The notes beneath the pieces were generated by a model. That model did not search any database. It was not told the DNA's origin and worked only from the letters and a program-made list of their open reading frames with translations. Of a stretch of 64,000 nt of DNA, positions 18,998 to 27,306 are shown one piece after another. Every line of letters begins with the position of its first letter. The first letter of the stretch is position 1. The translations under genes were made by a program, and so were the position numbers. The stretch covers positions 106,658 through 170,657 of the forward strand of contig CAVOWP010000001.1 of NCBI GenBank assembly GCA_963700185.1, read 5' to 3'. The stretch is from AP-15 sp963700185 (GTDB lineage Bacteria; Pseudomonadota; Alphaproteobacteria; ATCC43930; CGMCC-115725).

Positions 18998-19109
18998 GAA
19001 GACGCCCAGAGGCCTCGCCCGGCGTCGGTTCACGATCGCGTCGATTATTTCTCGTTAGCGAGAACGAGCAGAGGAACTGAGTCGGGGTTGAGACCTTGAT
19101 CGTGTCACG

Positions 19110-19152
19110 CGGGACCGACAGTTCGAATCCACCTTCCTCCACCGGCGAGTCT
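19110..19152 (+). repeat. tRNA-Ser-like 3'-half repeat, copy 4
   Basis: It reads GGGACCGACAGTTCGAATCC, then ACCTTCCTCC and ACCGGCGAGT. It is followed by GCGAACCCTCGGTCCCC, which resembles the start of another copy on the opposite strand. Confidence 0.7.
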
Positions 19153-19202
19153 GCGAACCCTCGGTCCCCCTCGAGAAGACCGGAGTGGTATCGGCCGGAA
19201 AG

Positions 19203-19240
19203 TAGGGAAGGAGGATTCGAACCCTCGGTGCCCCGGTAAG
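19203..19240 (-). repeat. tRNA-Ser-like 3'-half repeat, copy 5
   Basis: The minus strand reads GGCACCGAGGGTTCGAATCC, then TCCTTCCCTAC. The end beyond the acceptor-like strand is not conserved. Confidence 0.65.
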
Positions 19241-19433
19241 AGGAACTCCCTACGAATTCGCACAGCAAATGGCGACGCATCAGACCGTACGAACAACCAG
19301 CTCTGTGATCATCACCCGAAGATAATGCTCGGCATGCTGGTAAAGGTTCTCCTTAGATTACTCAGAATCCGGTGCTTCGGTCCCGAGAAGTTTATCGGAC
19401 CCGCAAGGCGACGGCTCTGCCGCGCAAGCCCGG

Positions 19434-19673
19434 TCAGGCGGCGGCGAGCATCTCGTACCCGGTGGATTTCGCGATGAACTCGTCGAGAGTCTGGCAGACG
19501 ATCGCGGCCACGGCGCCACCCTGCGCCGATGCCCTGATCTCGGCTTTCCGCGCATAATGGGCGTCTTCGATCCGGCGATAAGGATAGCCGCAGATCACCC
19601 CCTTGCCCGCCGTCCAGATGTCGAATCCGTACCCGTCGGCACGCCTCAGAACCGGTCCGATAAAGATACCCAT
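19434..19673 (-). CDS. Hypothetical 79-aa protein
   Basis: The ATG at 19673 (MGIFIGPVLRRADGYGFDIW) is preceded by GGGAGG, which decides the start over the longer frame from 19829. The product is small and soluble, with one Cys pair far apart and no recognised domain. It reads evenly to its stop (FIAKSTGYEMLAAA). Confidence 0.55.
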   Translation of the reverse strand: MGIFIGPVLRRADGYGFDIWTAGKGVICGYPYRRIEDAHYARKAEIRASAQGGAVAAIVCQTLDEFIAKSTGYEMLAAA

Positions 19674-20147
19674 GTCATCATCCTCCCAGACGATGCGCCG
19701 TGATCGATTGCAGGTGGAACGTTGGCCGGAAACTACCCTTCGCCGAGAAGAAGCAGGGTCCGGACCATTGCTCATCCCGAACGCAATAAACACGGCGACA
19801 ATTCTTTCGAACCCATCCATCTCCGCCAATCGGCTTCAGGTCCTTCATGACATCTCGCAGTGGGCTCTCTGGCATTAGGAAAAGTAGAGCGCCTTGCTTC
19901 GAGGCCTAATTAAGCTGGGTAAATATCGGTAAATCATGGTGAAGCGCGCCGGCGAGCATGGACCCCGCCTGTGCTCGAGCCTTTGGAAACAGCGGCGAGC
20001 GTCGTCGCGGTTGCTCCGTCAGGCGCCGATGCTGGGTTTCTTCCAACGCATACTGGACGCGAAATGGACAATCGAGAAAAGATCGTTGTTTCGTCGGTGC
20101 TTTGGCGCGTGAAGAAGGGGACGTGTTGACTTGCCCCGGCGGAGGTC
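19674..20147. other. Gene-free stretch
   Basis: No gene is recognised. Open frames here have no domain content. Confidence 0.4.
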
Positions 20148-20321
20148 AAGTCCGCGGCACCGAACGGTTTCGAGGTCGCCGCCATGGCCACGATCGCGGC
20201 ACCTGCCGATCTCGTCTATGCCGCGCTCGGCGAGGTCGGCCGCTGGTGGAGCCCCTCTCACACGTTCTCGGTTGAATGGCGATTAGCTGCTCATCTCCCG
20301 CAGAGCGCCTCTGACGAATAA
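20148..20321 (+). pseudogene. SRPBCC-family fragment
   Basis: NGFEVAAMATIAAPADLVYA and ALGEVGRWWSPSHTFSVEW are the first two strands and helix of an SRPBCC (START/AHSA1-like) ligand-binding domain. Homology stops at about 20275 and the frame ends at 20321. The rest of the roughly 150-residue domain is missing. Confidence 0.55.
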
Positions 20322-20397
20322 CTGACGGAGGATCGCCGACGCTTTCCCTGCGTTAAACAAAGAAAAACGCTTCTGATAAATCGAAAGGGAGGAGCAA

Positions 20398-20790
20398 ATG
20401 CCGTCACTCGCTGATGAGGCCTTTGAGTGGCTTGACCGCGCCGAGCAAGCGCGGGAGGTGGCCGAGCAGTTGACTGATCCCTCCGCACGGAATGCGGTCA
20501 AACAGCTGGCTGAAAGCTTCGAACGGCTGGCGCGAGCTGCCGTCACCCCGGCGGCGCTCCGAAGGCGGGAGTTGACGAGCAGCGCCAGGGAGGAAGCTCG
20601 TAAGTTCTTCTGCCCCGTCCATAACCAGTTGCGCTGGGGAGGAAAGGGCTGGATTCACTGCGCGCCCGCCAATCCCTCCGGGCGGGCCTTCGGTATCCGG
20701 TTTCCCCATGCTTGCGGTCCCGAAGGGGCGGCTGATCAAAATGTCCTCGCCCAACGGCAAGCTTTGGCCTACTCAACAGCTATAGAATAG
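20398..20790 (+). CDS. Small helical hypothetical protein
   Basis: GGGAGGAGCAA lies just before the ATG at 20398. The first 50 residues (MPSLADEAFEWLDRAEQARE, then LTDPSARNAVKQLAESFERL) form two amphipathic helices of a small protein type common in Bradyrhizobium relatives. The second half (from about residue 75) is Pro/Cys-rich and may be out of the original frame. Function is unknown. Confidence 0.55.
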   Translation: MPSLADEAFEWLDRAEQAREVAEQLTDPSARNAVKQLAESFERLARAAVTPAALRRRELTSSAREEARKFFCPVHNQLRWGGKGWIHCAPANPSGRAFGIRFPHACGPEGAADQNVLAQRQALAYSTAIE

Positions 20791-21557
20791 AATCGCCTAG
20801 CCCAAGCCGGCGCGATACCCTCCGCGGTATGTCTTCGCAACGCGTAACCGTATTCGGCGGCACCGGCTTTCTCGGCAGCCGCATTGTCCGCCGTCTGCGA
20901 GATGCCGATTTCGTCGTTCGGATCGCCTCGCGGCATCCCGATAGGGGCCGTCCCTTGTTTTCCCGCGATGGTTCCGGCGTCGAATCTGTCCGTGCCGACG
21001 TAAATGAAGATGGCTCAGTGGCGAGTGCCGTCGCCGGTGCCTGGGCAGTCGTGAACGCCGTCAGTCTTTACGTCGAGAGCGGGAAATGCACATTTCACTC
21101 GGTCCACGTGGAAGCCGCTAAGCGCATCGCAAAGCTGGCGCGCCAGGCAGGCGTGGAAACACTCGTGCATATTTCCGGAATCGGCGCGGACGCGGGTTCG
21201 GCCTCTCCTTACATTAGTAGCCGCGGTGAGGGAGAGGCGGCAGTCCTCGACGCGTATCCTTTGGCCAACTTGGTCCGTCCGGCTGTCATGTTCGGACCTG
21301 GTGATGCGTTCCTAAACCCGCTCTTAGCCATGTTGCGGCGCATGCCGGTATTTCCGATGTTCGGCAGTGGAGCAACCAGGTTGCAGCCGGCTTATGTAGA
21401 GGATGTCGCCGAGGCAATAGTTCGCATATTGCGGTCTCCGGCCACGCGCCAGTTTTATGAGTTGGCTGGGCCGCGCGTTTATACTTATACGGATCTCCGT
21501 AAATTTGCGGACGCGAGAGAGTATTTTTCATTGAGACCGCGGCAGATAGCGCACCGC

Positions 21558-22127
21558 CTACGGCGAGGGCGAAGTGGGAGCCCAAGCGACCGCGCAGAGC
21601 GAGCGGATCAAGCCGTGGTCGGCGGCGAACCGCTGCCAGGCGGTTTCGCAAGCGTCCATGATGTGTCCCAGGTCGCGAAATACCGAGTTGGCGAGCCAGT
21701 GACTGCGCAGATAGTGCCAAATCCGCTCGACCGGATTGAGCTCCGGGCTGTACGGCGGCAACTGCAATAAGGTGATATTGCCGGGCACCACGAGCCCTTG
21801 GCTGCGGTGCCAGCTGGCGCCGTCGAGGATCACCACCGCGTGGGCATCGGTGGTGACTTGGCTGCTGATCTCGATCAGGTGGTGGTTCATCGCCGCGGTA
21901 TTGCAGATCGGCATGATCAGTGCCGCCGCCTTGCCGGCCGACGGGCAGACCGCGCCAAACAGATAGGCCGAGGCGAAGCCGAGATCCTTCGGTGCAACTG
22001 GCCGGCTGCCGGTTTGCCCCCACACCCGGGTCAGCCTGTTCTTCTGGCCGATCCGGGCCTCGTCGGCAAACCAAACCTCAACTCGCGTACCGCGTGCTTG
22101 CGCCGCCCGGACTCGCTCTAATTGCAA
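21558..22127 (-). CDS. IS630 transposase, DDE catalytic part (orfB)
   Basis: It contains EVWFADEARIGQKNRLTRVW (first catalytic Asp), AHAVVILDGASWHRSQGLVV (second Asp) and LPPYSPELNPVERIWHYLRS with the final Glu, the D-D-E signature of IS630/Tc1-type transposases. It overlaps the upstream frame by 10 bases, so a programmed shift could join the two parts into one protein of about 350 residues, the usual length. Confidence 0.88.
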   Translation of the reverse strand: MQLERVRAAQARGTRVEVWFADEARIGQKNRLTRVWGQTGSRPVAPKDLGFASAYLFGAVCPSAGKAAALIMPICNTAAMNHHLIEISSQVTTDAHAVVILDGASWHRSQGLVVPGNITLLQLPPYSPELNPVERIWHYLRSHWLANSVFRDLGHIMDACETAWQRFAADHGLIRSLCAVAWAPTSPSP

Positions 22128-22621
22128 TCCCAGAGTTGCGAAAACTCCGCTTGCGCCGTCGCGTCAGCCTGCGGGTGGCGCGGACGCGGTGCCAGCCAGC
22201 TCAACTGCGTCCGATGCAGCAGCCGATAGGTGCTCGAGAGGCTGCAGTCGATATCGAATTCTTCCTTCAATATTCGTTGGGCGTCGACCCCACGAAACGC
22301 CACCACCCCGTCTCGCTCCAGTTCGGCGCCGGCGACAATCCGCTCCTTGAGCCGCGCCGTCGTCAGCGCGTCCACCCGGGGCGGCCGACCGGGGCGCGGC
22401 CGGTCACCCAATCCCTCAATCCCGTCCTCTTCATAGCGATTATGCCACTGGTAGGCCGACGACCGGCTCAGCCCAGCCAGGCGTGCCGCTGCCTCATGCT
22501 CCATCCCCTCCAGCATGTTGGCGATCATCAGAACCCGCTGGCAGACACGCCCGCTCTCGTGTCGTGCCAAGCGCCGCAGCTCCGCCGCCCCCGGTTCCGT
22601 GCGAAAAAAGTAGACCGCCAT
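22118..22621 (-). CDS. IS630 transposase, DNA-binding part (orfA)
   Basis: A helix-turn-helix of the HTH_29/Homeodomain-like type (MEHEAAARLAGLSRSSAYQW and HNRYEEDGIEGLGDRPRPGR) is followed by a winged helix region ending in LSWLAPRPRHPQADATAQAE. This is the N-terminal half of the transposase and recognises the ends of the element. Confidence 0.88.
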   Translation of the reverse strand: MAVYFFRTEPGAAELRRLARHESGRVCQRVLMIANMLEGMEHEAAARLAGLSRSSAYQWHNRYEEDGIEGLGDRPRPGRPPRVDALTTARLKERIVAGAELERDGVVAFRGVDAQRILKEEFDIDCSLSSTYRLLHRTQLSWLAPRPRHPQADATAQAEFSQLWDCN

Positions 22622-22857
22622 CTGTCCCCCACCAGAAGATGTACATCAGCCGCACCTCTCTACCACATATTGAGATTAGCGGAACCCCGTATTATCAAGA
22701 ATTGCTGAGAACCATTTCTGCGCGCGCGGGCATCACGCCTTTCCTCGTGCCGTTTCCGTTCAACGTGTGGCATATCATTGGATATCTCGCGGAAGCTTTG
22801 CCGACCCCGCCGCTCACCAGAAATCAGGTCGAATTGGTATCCGGCGGACGATTTCGT

Positions 22858-23013
22858 GAATGGCGGTCCTGATGCACCCCACATCGACAAAGGCGCCGAA
22901 CGCGGCGACGTTCGTCACGACACCTTCAAGAACCTTGCCGGGCTTCAGATCCTCGAGCTTTTCCACTCCCTCACGGAAGTTCGCGGTTTTGTAGGCCGGG
23001 CGCGGGTCGCGTT
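22858..23013 (-). pseudogene. tex: tex transcription accessory protein, S1-domain fragment
   Basis: On the minus strand RDPRPAYKTANFREGVEKLE and DLKPGKVLEGVVTNVAAFGA with FVDVG match the junction before, and the start of, the C-terminal S1 RNA-binding domain of Tex. A frameshift follows at G-V-H-Q-D. Only about 50 of 770 residues remain, between the epimerase remnant and the monooxygenase gene. Confidence 0.75.
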
Positions 23014-23015
23014 GG

Positions 23016-24314
23016 TCAAAATTCGCGCAGCGTCTCGCGCAGTGTCGATCGGCGATATGAGGTTCGCATCAATCCGCGGCGTTGCAATGCCGGCACCAGG
23101 CCTTCGCAAACCTCGTTGATATAGCGGCGGCTGATGCGCTGGAACGGCGTGCTAATCAGATAGCCGTCGCCGCCGGTCGCTTCGATCGCTTCACCTATGC
23201 GCTTGGCAACTTCGTCGGGCGTGCCGATCAGATCGAGGCCATTGTCGAAGCGTTCGGAAGCGAGCTGCCGCAAGGTCTTGCCGCTGCCCCATTGCTGAAA
23301 CTTGTCGAGCGCGCCCAACTCGCCGTTGGTTGTCAGCCTTGGCAGCGGCCGATCCAGTTCGTATTGCGAGAAATCGATGTCGGTAATCTGTCCGATACCC
23401 GCGATCGCCGCCTCTACAAAGCTGGGCCCGGCAACCATGCGGTCATGCTTGGCTCTTGCCTCCTCGGTGGTCTCGCCGAGAAACGGATAGACCAGATAGA
23501 GGACCTTGATGTCGTCGGGGTTGCGGCCGAGTTTTGCGGCACGGCTCCGCACATCGTCGCGGAATTCTTTCATGCCGGAGATCTGGTTGGCGGTTGCAAT
23601 GATCAAATCGGCGTGCTTCGCGGCGAAGGCGCGGCCGCGCGGCGAGCCGCCGGCCTGCACGTAGGTCGGTCGTCCTTGCGGCGAAGGCGCAGTGTTGAGC
23701 GGACCGCGGCATTTGAAGAACTGCCCTTTGAAATGGATCGGATGCACTTTGGTGTGATCGGCGTAAACCCCGCGCGAAAGATCTTTAACCACCGCGTCCG
23801 GCTCCCAGGAGTCGAACAGCTGGTTGACGAGGTCCATGTACTCGTCAGCCATAGCATAGCGCGTCTCGCGCGGCGGGAGCACATCCATGCCGAAATTCTG
23901 GGCTGCGAGATCCTCGCCGCTGGTCACGATATTCCAGCCAAAACGGCCGCCGGCGATGTGGTCGATCGTGCTCGATGCGCGGGCCAGCATGAACGGCGGC
24001 CAAGCCAACGTCGACATCGTGGCGACGACGCCGACGTGCGAAGTTGCCGCGGCGACCATCGCGACCAGCGGCATCGGGTCGTGCTTCGGCACTTGCTGGG
24101 CGTATTTTAGCGTAGTCTTGGTCGAGCCGCGATAGGCTTCCGGCACGAGCAGCTTGTCCTCGTAGATGACGTAGTCGAAGCAGGCGCGTTCCAGCGCCTG
24201 CGCCATGTCGACGAAGAACCTGCCATCCCACGGCGAGCCGCCATGAGAGAACGTGCCGTCCCAATTCCCAGCCGTAAAATTGGTGAACCATGCGAGATGA
24301 AAGGGCTTCGTCAT
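23016..24314 (-). CDS. FMN-dependent monooxygenase, NtaA/SnaA/DszA type
   Basis: The intact 432-residue protein has the luciferase-like TIM-barrel pattern of the NtaA/DszA group: FHLAWFTNFTAGNWDGTFS, GRFFVDMAQALERACFDYVI, LAWPPFMLARASSTIDHIAG, GRFGWNIVTSGEDLAAQNFG and RPTYVQAGGSPRGRAFAAKH. These enzymes use FMNH2 supplied by a separate reductase to oxidise chelators, sulfones or similar xenobiotics. No flavin reductase gene lies next to it, but a nitroreductase-type gene exists 26 kb away. It is full length. Confidence 0.9.
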   Translation of the reverse strand: MTKPFHLAWFTNFTAGNWDGTFSHGGSPWDGRFFVDMAQALERACFDYVIYEDKLLVPEAYRGSTKTTLKYAQQVPKHDPMPLVAMVAAATSHVGVVATMSTLAWPPFMLARASSTIDHIAGGRFGWNIVTSGEDLAAQNFGMDVLPPRETRYAMADEYMDLVNQLFDSWEPDAVVKDLSRGVYADHTKVHPIHFKGQFFKCRGPLNTAPSPQGRPTYVQAGGSPRGRAFAAKHADLIIATANQISGMKEFRDDVRSRAAKLGRNPDDIKVLYLVYPFLGETTEEARAKHDRMVAGPSFVEAAIAGIGQITDIDFSQYELDRPLPRLTTNGELGALDKFQQWGSGKTLRQLASERFDNGLDLIGTPDEVAKRIGEAIEATGGDGYLISTPFQRISRRYINEVCEGLVPALQRRGLMRTSYRRSTLRETLREF

Positions 24315-24754
24315 CTTCGGTCCCCACGGTGAAGCGGCGTCGCCGGCGACGGCGTCAGGCCGCCGGCCTCGCGATTACCGCAAGAACCAAGCCAAACACC
24401 GACCGCGCTCCCCTTCCCTGTGATCCTCTTCTGCCTCATTTGGCCAGGGGACCGAGAGTTTGCAAACTCGTCGCTGGAGAGAGATGGATTCGAACCCTCG
24501 GTCCCCCGTAGCAGGGATTGCCCCGTTCGACTTCTCCTTCCAAGTCCGCGGCTGTAGAGGCTCAACCCTTCGTCAGCGGGGTGAATACCCGTCCTTTTGA
24601 ACGTCATCGACCAGCTGAAAAGGCCTTGAGGGCTTCCTGGGCAATGAGAACCTTGCGGGACGCCTCGGCCGAAGCTTAACCTGCCCTTCGGCGATCAATC
24701 CTGCGGCCTACCTAGGAAATGTCGGTTAAACCACCCCGATCGTCAGAAGTGGCC
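24315..24754. other. Divergent intergenic region with repeat copy 6
   Basis: This stretch holds the upstream regions of the monooxygenase (minus) and the cupin protein (plus) and the repeat at 24448-24510. No gene is seen. Confidence 0.45.
24448..24510 (-). repeat. tRNA-Ser-like 3'-half repeat, copy 6
   Basis: The minus strand reads TACGGGGGACCGAGGGTTCG, then AATCCATCTC and TCTCCAGCGACGAG. It is followed by the perfect dyad GAGTTTGCAAACTC. It is the inverted partner of copy 7 across the cupin gene. Confidence 0.8.
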
Positions 24755-25501
24755 ATGCGCTTCATCACCGCAACCGCCCTGTTAGGGGCAGCGGGCCTGA
24801 CCGTCGCTGCCGCCGCGCAAACTCCACCAGCGGCACCGGCGGTCATTCGGGCGGTGGTGGCCGGGACCAAGTTACCCTCCCTCGGCGGCACGCCGCTCTA
24901 TTTCAGGGCGGTCAGCGTGTCGATACCGCCGGGCCAAAAGGTCAGCCTCTCGGGGCGCCCGAACGGCATCCTCTACCAGCTATCCGGATCGACCGAGTTC
25001 TCCGCCGGCGAGCCCAAGACGATCACGGGTGGCGGGGGGTTGCTGATCGCCGGCGGGACGACCCCATCCTTGACCGCCGGGAACGGTGAGCCGTCGACTC
25101 TGCTCGATTTCCTGCTGGCGCCAAAGGAGGCACTTGATCAACCGGTGGCTCCCGCGCCGGCGACAGTCAAGGAGCTCTACCGGACGGCCGCGCCGTTGCC
25201 CGAGCTGAAACCGGGGAGCTATGAGTTGAACTTGACGCGGGTCACGTTTCCGCCGGGAATGCCCTCGAACCCGCCGCACCATCGCTCGGGCGCGGCGCTC
25301 TACTACATCGTCTCGGGCATCGGTGCGAACACGGTCGACGGCAAGACGGCGGACCGCGGGCCGGAATCGTTGATCTACGAGCCCTCTGGCCTTATCCACC
25401 AGTGGGGCAATCCAGGCACCGAGCCGCTAACCTTCCTCGCTTTCAACATCAATCCCGAAGGCGTGCCGGCCGTCGTCCCGGAGACGCCGCCCAAGCCATA
25501 G
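24755..25501 (+). CDS. Exported cupin-domain protein
   Basis: The ATG at 24755 opens a clear signal peptide (MRFITATALLGAAGLTVAAA, cut after AAA), so I prefer it to 24719. Two cupin halves follow: residues about 45-115 (RAVSVSIPPGQKVSLSGRPN) and about 160-235 (TFPPGMPSNPPHHRSGAALY with His-His, then EPSGLIHQWGNPGTEPLTFL with a metal-type His). The second half looks metal-binding. Substrate is unknown. The gene lies between inverted copies 6 and 7 of the tRNA-like repeat, about 0.25 and 0.07 kb away. Confidence 0.75.
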   Translation: MRFITATALLGAAGLTVAAAAQTPPAAPAVIRAVVAGTKLPSLGGTPLYFRAVSVSIPPGQKVSLSGRPNGILYQLSGSTEFSAGEPKTITGGGGLLIAGGTTPSLTAGNGEPSTLLDFLLAPKEALDQPVAPAPATVKELYRTAAPLPELKPGSYELNLTRVTFPPGMPSNPPHHRSGAALYYIVSGIGANTVDGKTADRGPESLIYEPSGLIHQWGNPGTEPLTFLAFNINPEGVPAVVPETPPKP

Positions 25502-25567
25502 CCCGCGACCGCTAGGCGATTTGTTGGAGTGGTCGGACGGAGGTGGTCTGGAAAAGACTTTTCCTTG

Positions 25568-25626
25568 TTACGGGGGACCGAGGGTTCGAATCCATCTCCC
25601 TCCAGCAGCGAGTTCTCGTGCGAACC
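25568..25626 (+). repeat. tRNA-Ser-like 3'-half repeat, copy 7
   Basis: It reads TACGGGGGACCGAGGGTTCG, then AATCCATCTCCCTCC and AGCAGCGAGTTC. Upstream, from about 25524, GGAGTGGTCGGACGG and a GGAAAA-GAC-TTTTCC hairpin resemble a decayed tRNA-Ser 5' half. This is the copy that comes closest to a whole tRNA. Confidence 0.75.
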
Positions 25627-25781
25627 TGAGGCCAGTACCGTCATGGTTGGGAGTTTTTGCTTTCGGCCCCAGTCGCGGTCGGGTGAACGGCGAGCTGTTG
25701 GCGAAGGGCACGCAATTTCTCAAACCGTGCATCCTTCACCTCTGGCCCAACCAGCGCTTTGCCGTCACACATCCAAGGTGG

Positions 25782-26683
25782 GAGCGGATGCGGGAATGCC
25801 GCACGTCCGGTTCTGGTGCAGCGAGGCTAGCTGCCATTCCAGCGGGTGCAAGTCCCGCCAACACAAGGAGTCCAGTCCATGTTGTAGTGATACCCAGCGG
25901 CAGGGAGGGTGACCAAACTGCCGGAAGCCTGGAAGTAAAAGCCCTCTGGGGCCGGGGAGACCTGGTTCGATCCGTCAAAGGGGGGCGAGCAACCTGGCAG
26001 GCCGTAGCGTAAGTGAATTGGGAAGCCCCGAAAGACGTGCCCCGCGTGAAGCGGATTGCGGGAATTTAGGGAGTGCCGAGCCGCTCAGAACTCGGCGAAG
26101 GCCATGTCGGCATCGGAGAACTGGACCATAACGATGATCGAACTCCCCGGGGTCATAGAGAGCGGCATGCCAGGCAGGAATGGTCAGCGAAAGCCCGGAA
26201 CCACTCGCGGGTCGCCTAGGCGCTCCCGCACAGCGACGGCATTGCGTATAAGCCGCCTTGCGGCGAAGTCGTGATGTGCCCGCGAGTGGGGCGGATGGGG
26301 TCGATTAAGTGATGACAGACCGGGACAGCATAACCCGGACTCGAGCGAGGACCCCTGGGGAGGAGGATTACCCACCCTCCACGGCGGTGCATCGGCGCGT
26401 AACCGACCCGACACTGAGCGGGACATTCGTGGATACGACGGGATGCACGAAGGACGGAAGCAAACCAATACGTGGTCAGCGTATGCCGGGAGCAGGCTTG
26501 AACTGAGCGACGCGTTGGGAAGGCGCTGTCCGAAACGCCATCCTTCCAGCCGTACTGGGGAAAACCCGCCGTACGGAATGATAGGGGGGATCGAGGAGAC
26601 GTCGGCATCATTCGAAGCCCGGTCCGCGCCTCGATCCTACCCGACTGCGGGGGGTGCCCAGTAATGGGCATCCCTACCGCAAT
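25782..26683 (+). mobile_element. Nested group II introns (twintron), 3' part of outer intron plus complete inner intron
   Basis: A 34-nt domain V (25782-25815) with the AGC triad in GAGC and matching GGTTC forms the end region of an outer intron. Instead of domain VI, a new intron starts at 25816. Domain VI of the outer intron resumes at 26646 (GGGTGCCCA-GTAA-TGGGCATCC, then CTACCGCAAT to 26683). The outer 5' part before about 25630 is missing or not recognised. Reading through the outer 3' region gives a peptide tail (NQRFAVTHPRWE) often seen next to such introns. Confidence 0.75.
25816..26645 (+). ncRNA. Inner group II intron without maturase
   Basis: The 830-nt RNA begins GTGCAGCGAGGCTAGCTGCC and has GGGTGCAAGTCCC about 30 nt in, the 5' landmark of group II introns. 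A domain V-like hairpin (CCGTAC and GTACGG, about 26548-26581) and a domain VI with arms GGATCGAGG and CCTCGATCC (26588-26637) are followed by the 3' end CTACCCGAC. No reverse transcriptase frame is present. It would depend on a maturase in trans, possibly the one at 13438-14820. Confidence 0.75.
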
Positions 26684-26811
26684 CGTCATCGGGGTTCGTC
26701 GGCATCTGCCCGGTGACGAAGAGCCAACCATCGGCCGCTGTGGCATCGCTGAAGGGCGCCACCGGCTGCGGCGCTCTTGGGATCATCAGAAACTCAATCA
26801 CGGCAGTTCGG

Positions 26812-27294
26812 TCAAAGCGGGATCACGAGCAGAGTGTTGATCCGAGAGGAATTGAGCACGACAGTGCGCTTACGAAACTGCATACCGCCCCAGGACTGGA
26901 CAATCTCGTCGAGATAACGGCCGCAGCCGTAAGTGACCACCATGCCGTCCGCACTGGTGCGCAGGACATGAAAATTGCTTTCTACGGCGTAGCTGCCGTC
27001 CGAAGCCGGGCTGATCAGAGCACTGCCCACAATATGACGATAGACATGCGGCTCGAAGACGATCGCCTGCCGCAACGCAGTGACTCGATCTTGTATCATG
27101 CCGCGGCCATCGCAATACATGATGCCGACCGGCCATCCATTGGCGTGATTCTCTCGCGTCGTCACCAGATATTGACCATCCTCGACAAAGAAGAGCGGCC
27201 AGCTTTCGAGCGCGTCATTGTCTATCGCATGGGGATATCGGGCGAGAAGCTCCTCGATCTGCGCGCGTGCGGCGGCATCGACAATCCCCGACAT
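26812..27294 (-). CDS. Aromatic-ring-hydroxylating dioxygenase, small (beta) subunit
   Basis: The 160-residue NTF2-fold protein starts AARAQIEELLARYPHAIDND and continues with WPLFFVEDGQYLVTTRENHA and DRVTALRQAIVFEPHVYRHI, which are landmarks of ring-hydroxylating dioxygenase beta subunits (the (R/H)-H-x-x-(G/S) strand after helix 3). It follows the alpha subunit after 12 bp in one operon. The beta subunit has a structural role in the alpha3beta3 oxygenase. The length is normal. Confidence 0.88.
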   Translation of the reverse strand: MSGIVDAAARAQIEELLARYPHAIDNDALESWPLFFVEDGQYLVTTRENHANGWPVGIMYCDGRGMIQDRVTALRQAIVFEPHVYRHIVGSALISPASDGSYAVESNFHVLRTSADGMVVTYGCGRYLDEIVQSWGGMQFRKRTVVLNSSRINTLLVIPL

Positions 27295-27306
27295 GATCCG
27301 CAGCCG

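Larger units (their letters stand above)
18859..19433. other. Gene-free stretch with three tRNA-Ser-like repeats
   Basis: Copies 3, 4 and 5 lie here in minus, plus and minus orientation. No gene is recognised between them. Confidence 0.5.
21510..22640 (-). mobile_element. IS630-family insertion sequence
   Basis: The element carries two overlapping transposase frames and interrupts the epimerase gene. Exact ends were not determined; IS630 elements normally duplicate TA. Homology of the host gene stops at about 21510 and resumes at about 22688. Confidence 0.75.
20829..22853 (+). pseudogene. NDUFA9-like NAD-dependent epimerase split by an IS630 element
   Basis: The first part (20829 to about 21510) has the Rossmann motif TVFGGTGFLGSRIVRRL (G-G-T-G-F-L-G), then AGVETLVHISGIGADAGSAS and VRPAVMFGPGDAFLNPLLAM, and the strand GPRVYTYTDLR. 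The second part after the insertion (about 22688-22853) reads YQELLRTISARAGITPFLVP and FPFNVWHIIGYLAEALPTPP with TRNQVELV. This matches the C-terminal part of complex I NDUFA9-like proteins, atypical short-chain dehydrogenases. The 3' end is itself cut by a tex remnant. Confidence 0.8.

Noticed and set aside
18264..19280. 338-residue minus-strand frame
   Set aside because: It is antisense to the DUF6197-like gene and runs through repeats; it has no domain content and shows typical high-GC shadow composition.
25524..25607. Complete tRNA-Ser gene
   Set aside because: The 3' half fits well, and GGAGTGG at the 5' side can pair with the acceptor strand, but the anticodon stem does not form around GGA and the D-arm is poor. 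I treat it as a decayed tRNA or repeat copy.
25521..26012. 163-residue plus-strand protein
   Set aside because: It runs through domains V of the outer intron and the 5' end of the inner intron; these are RNA features.
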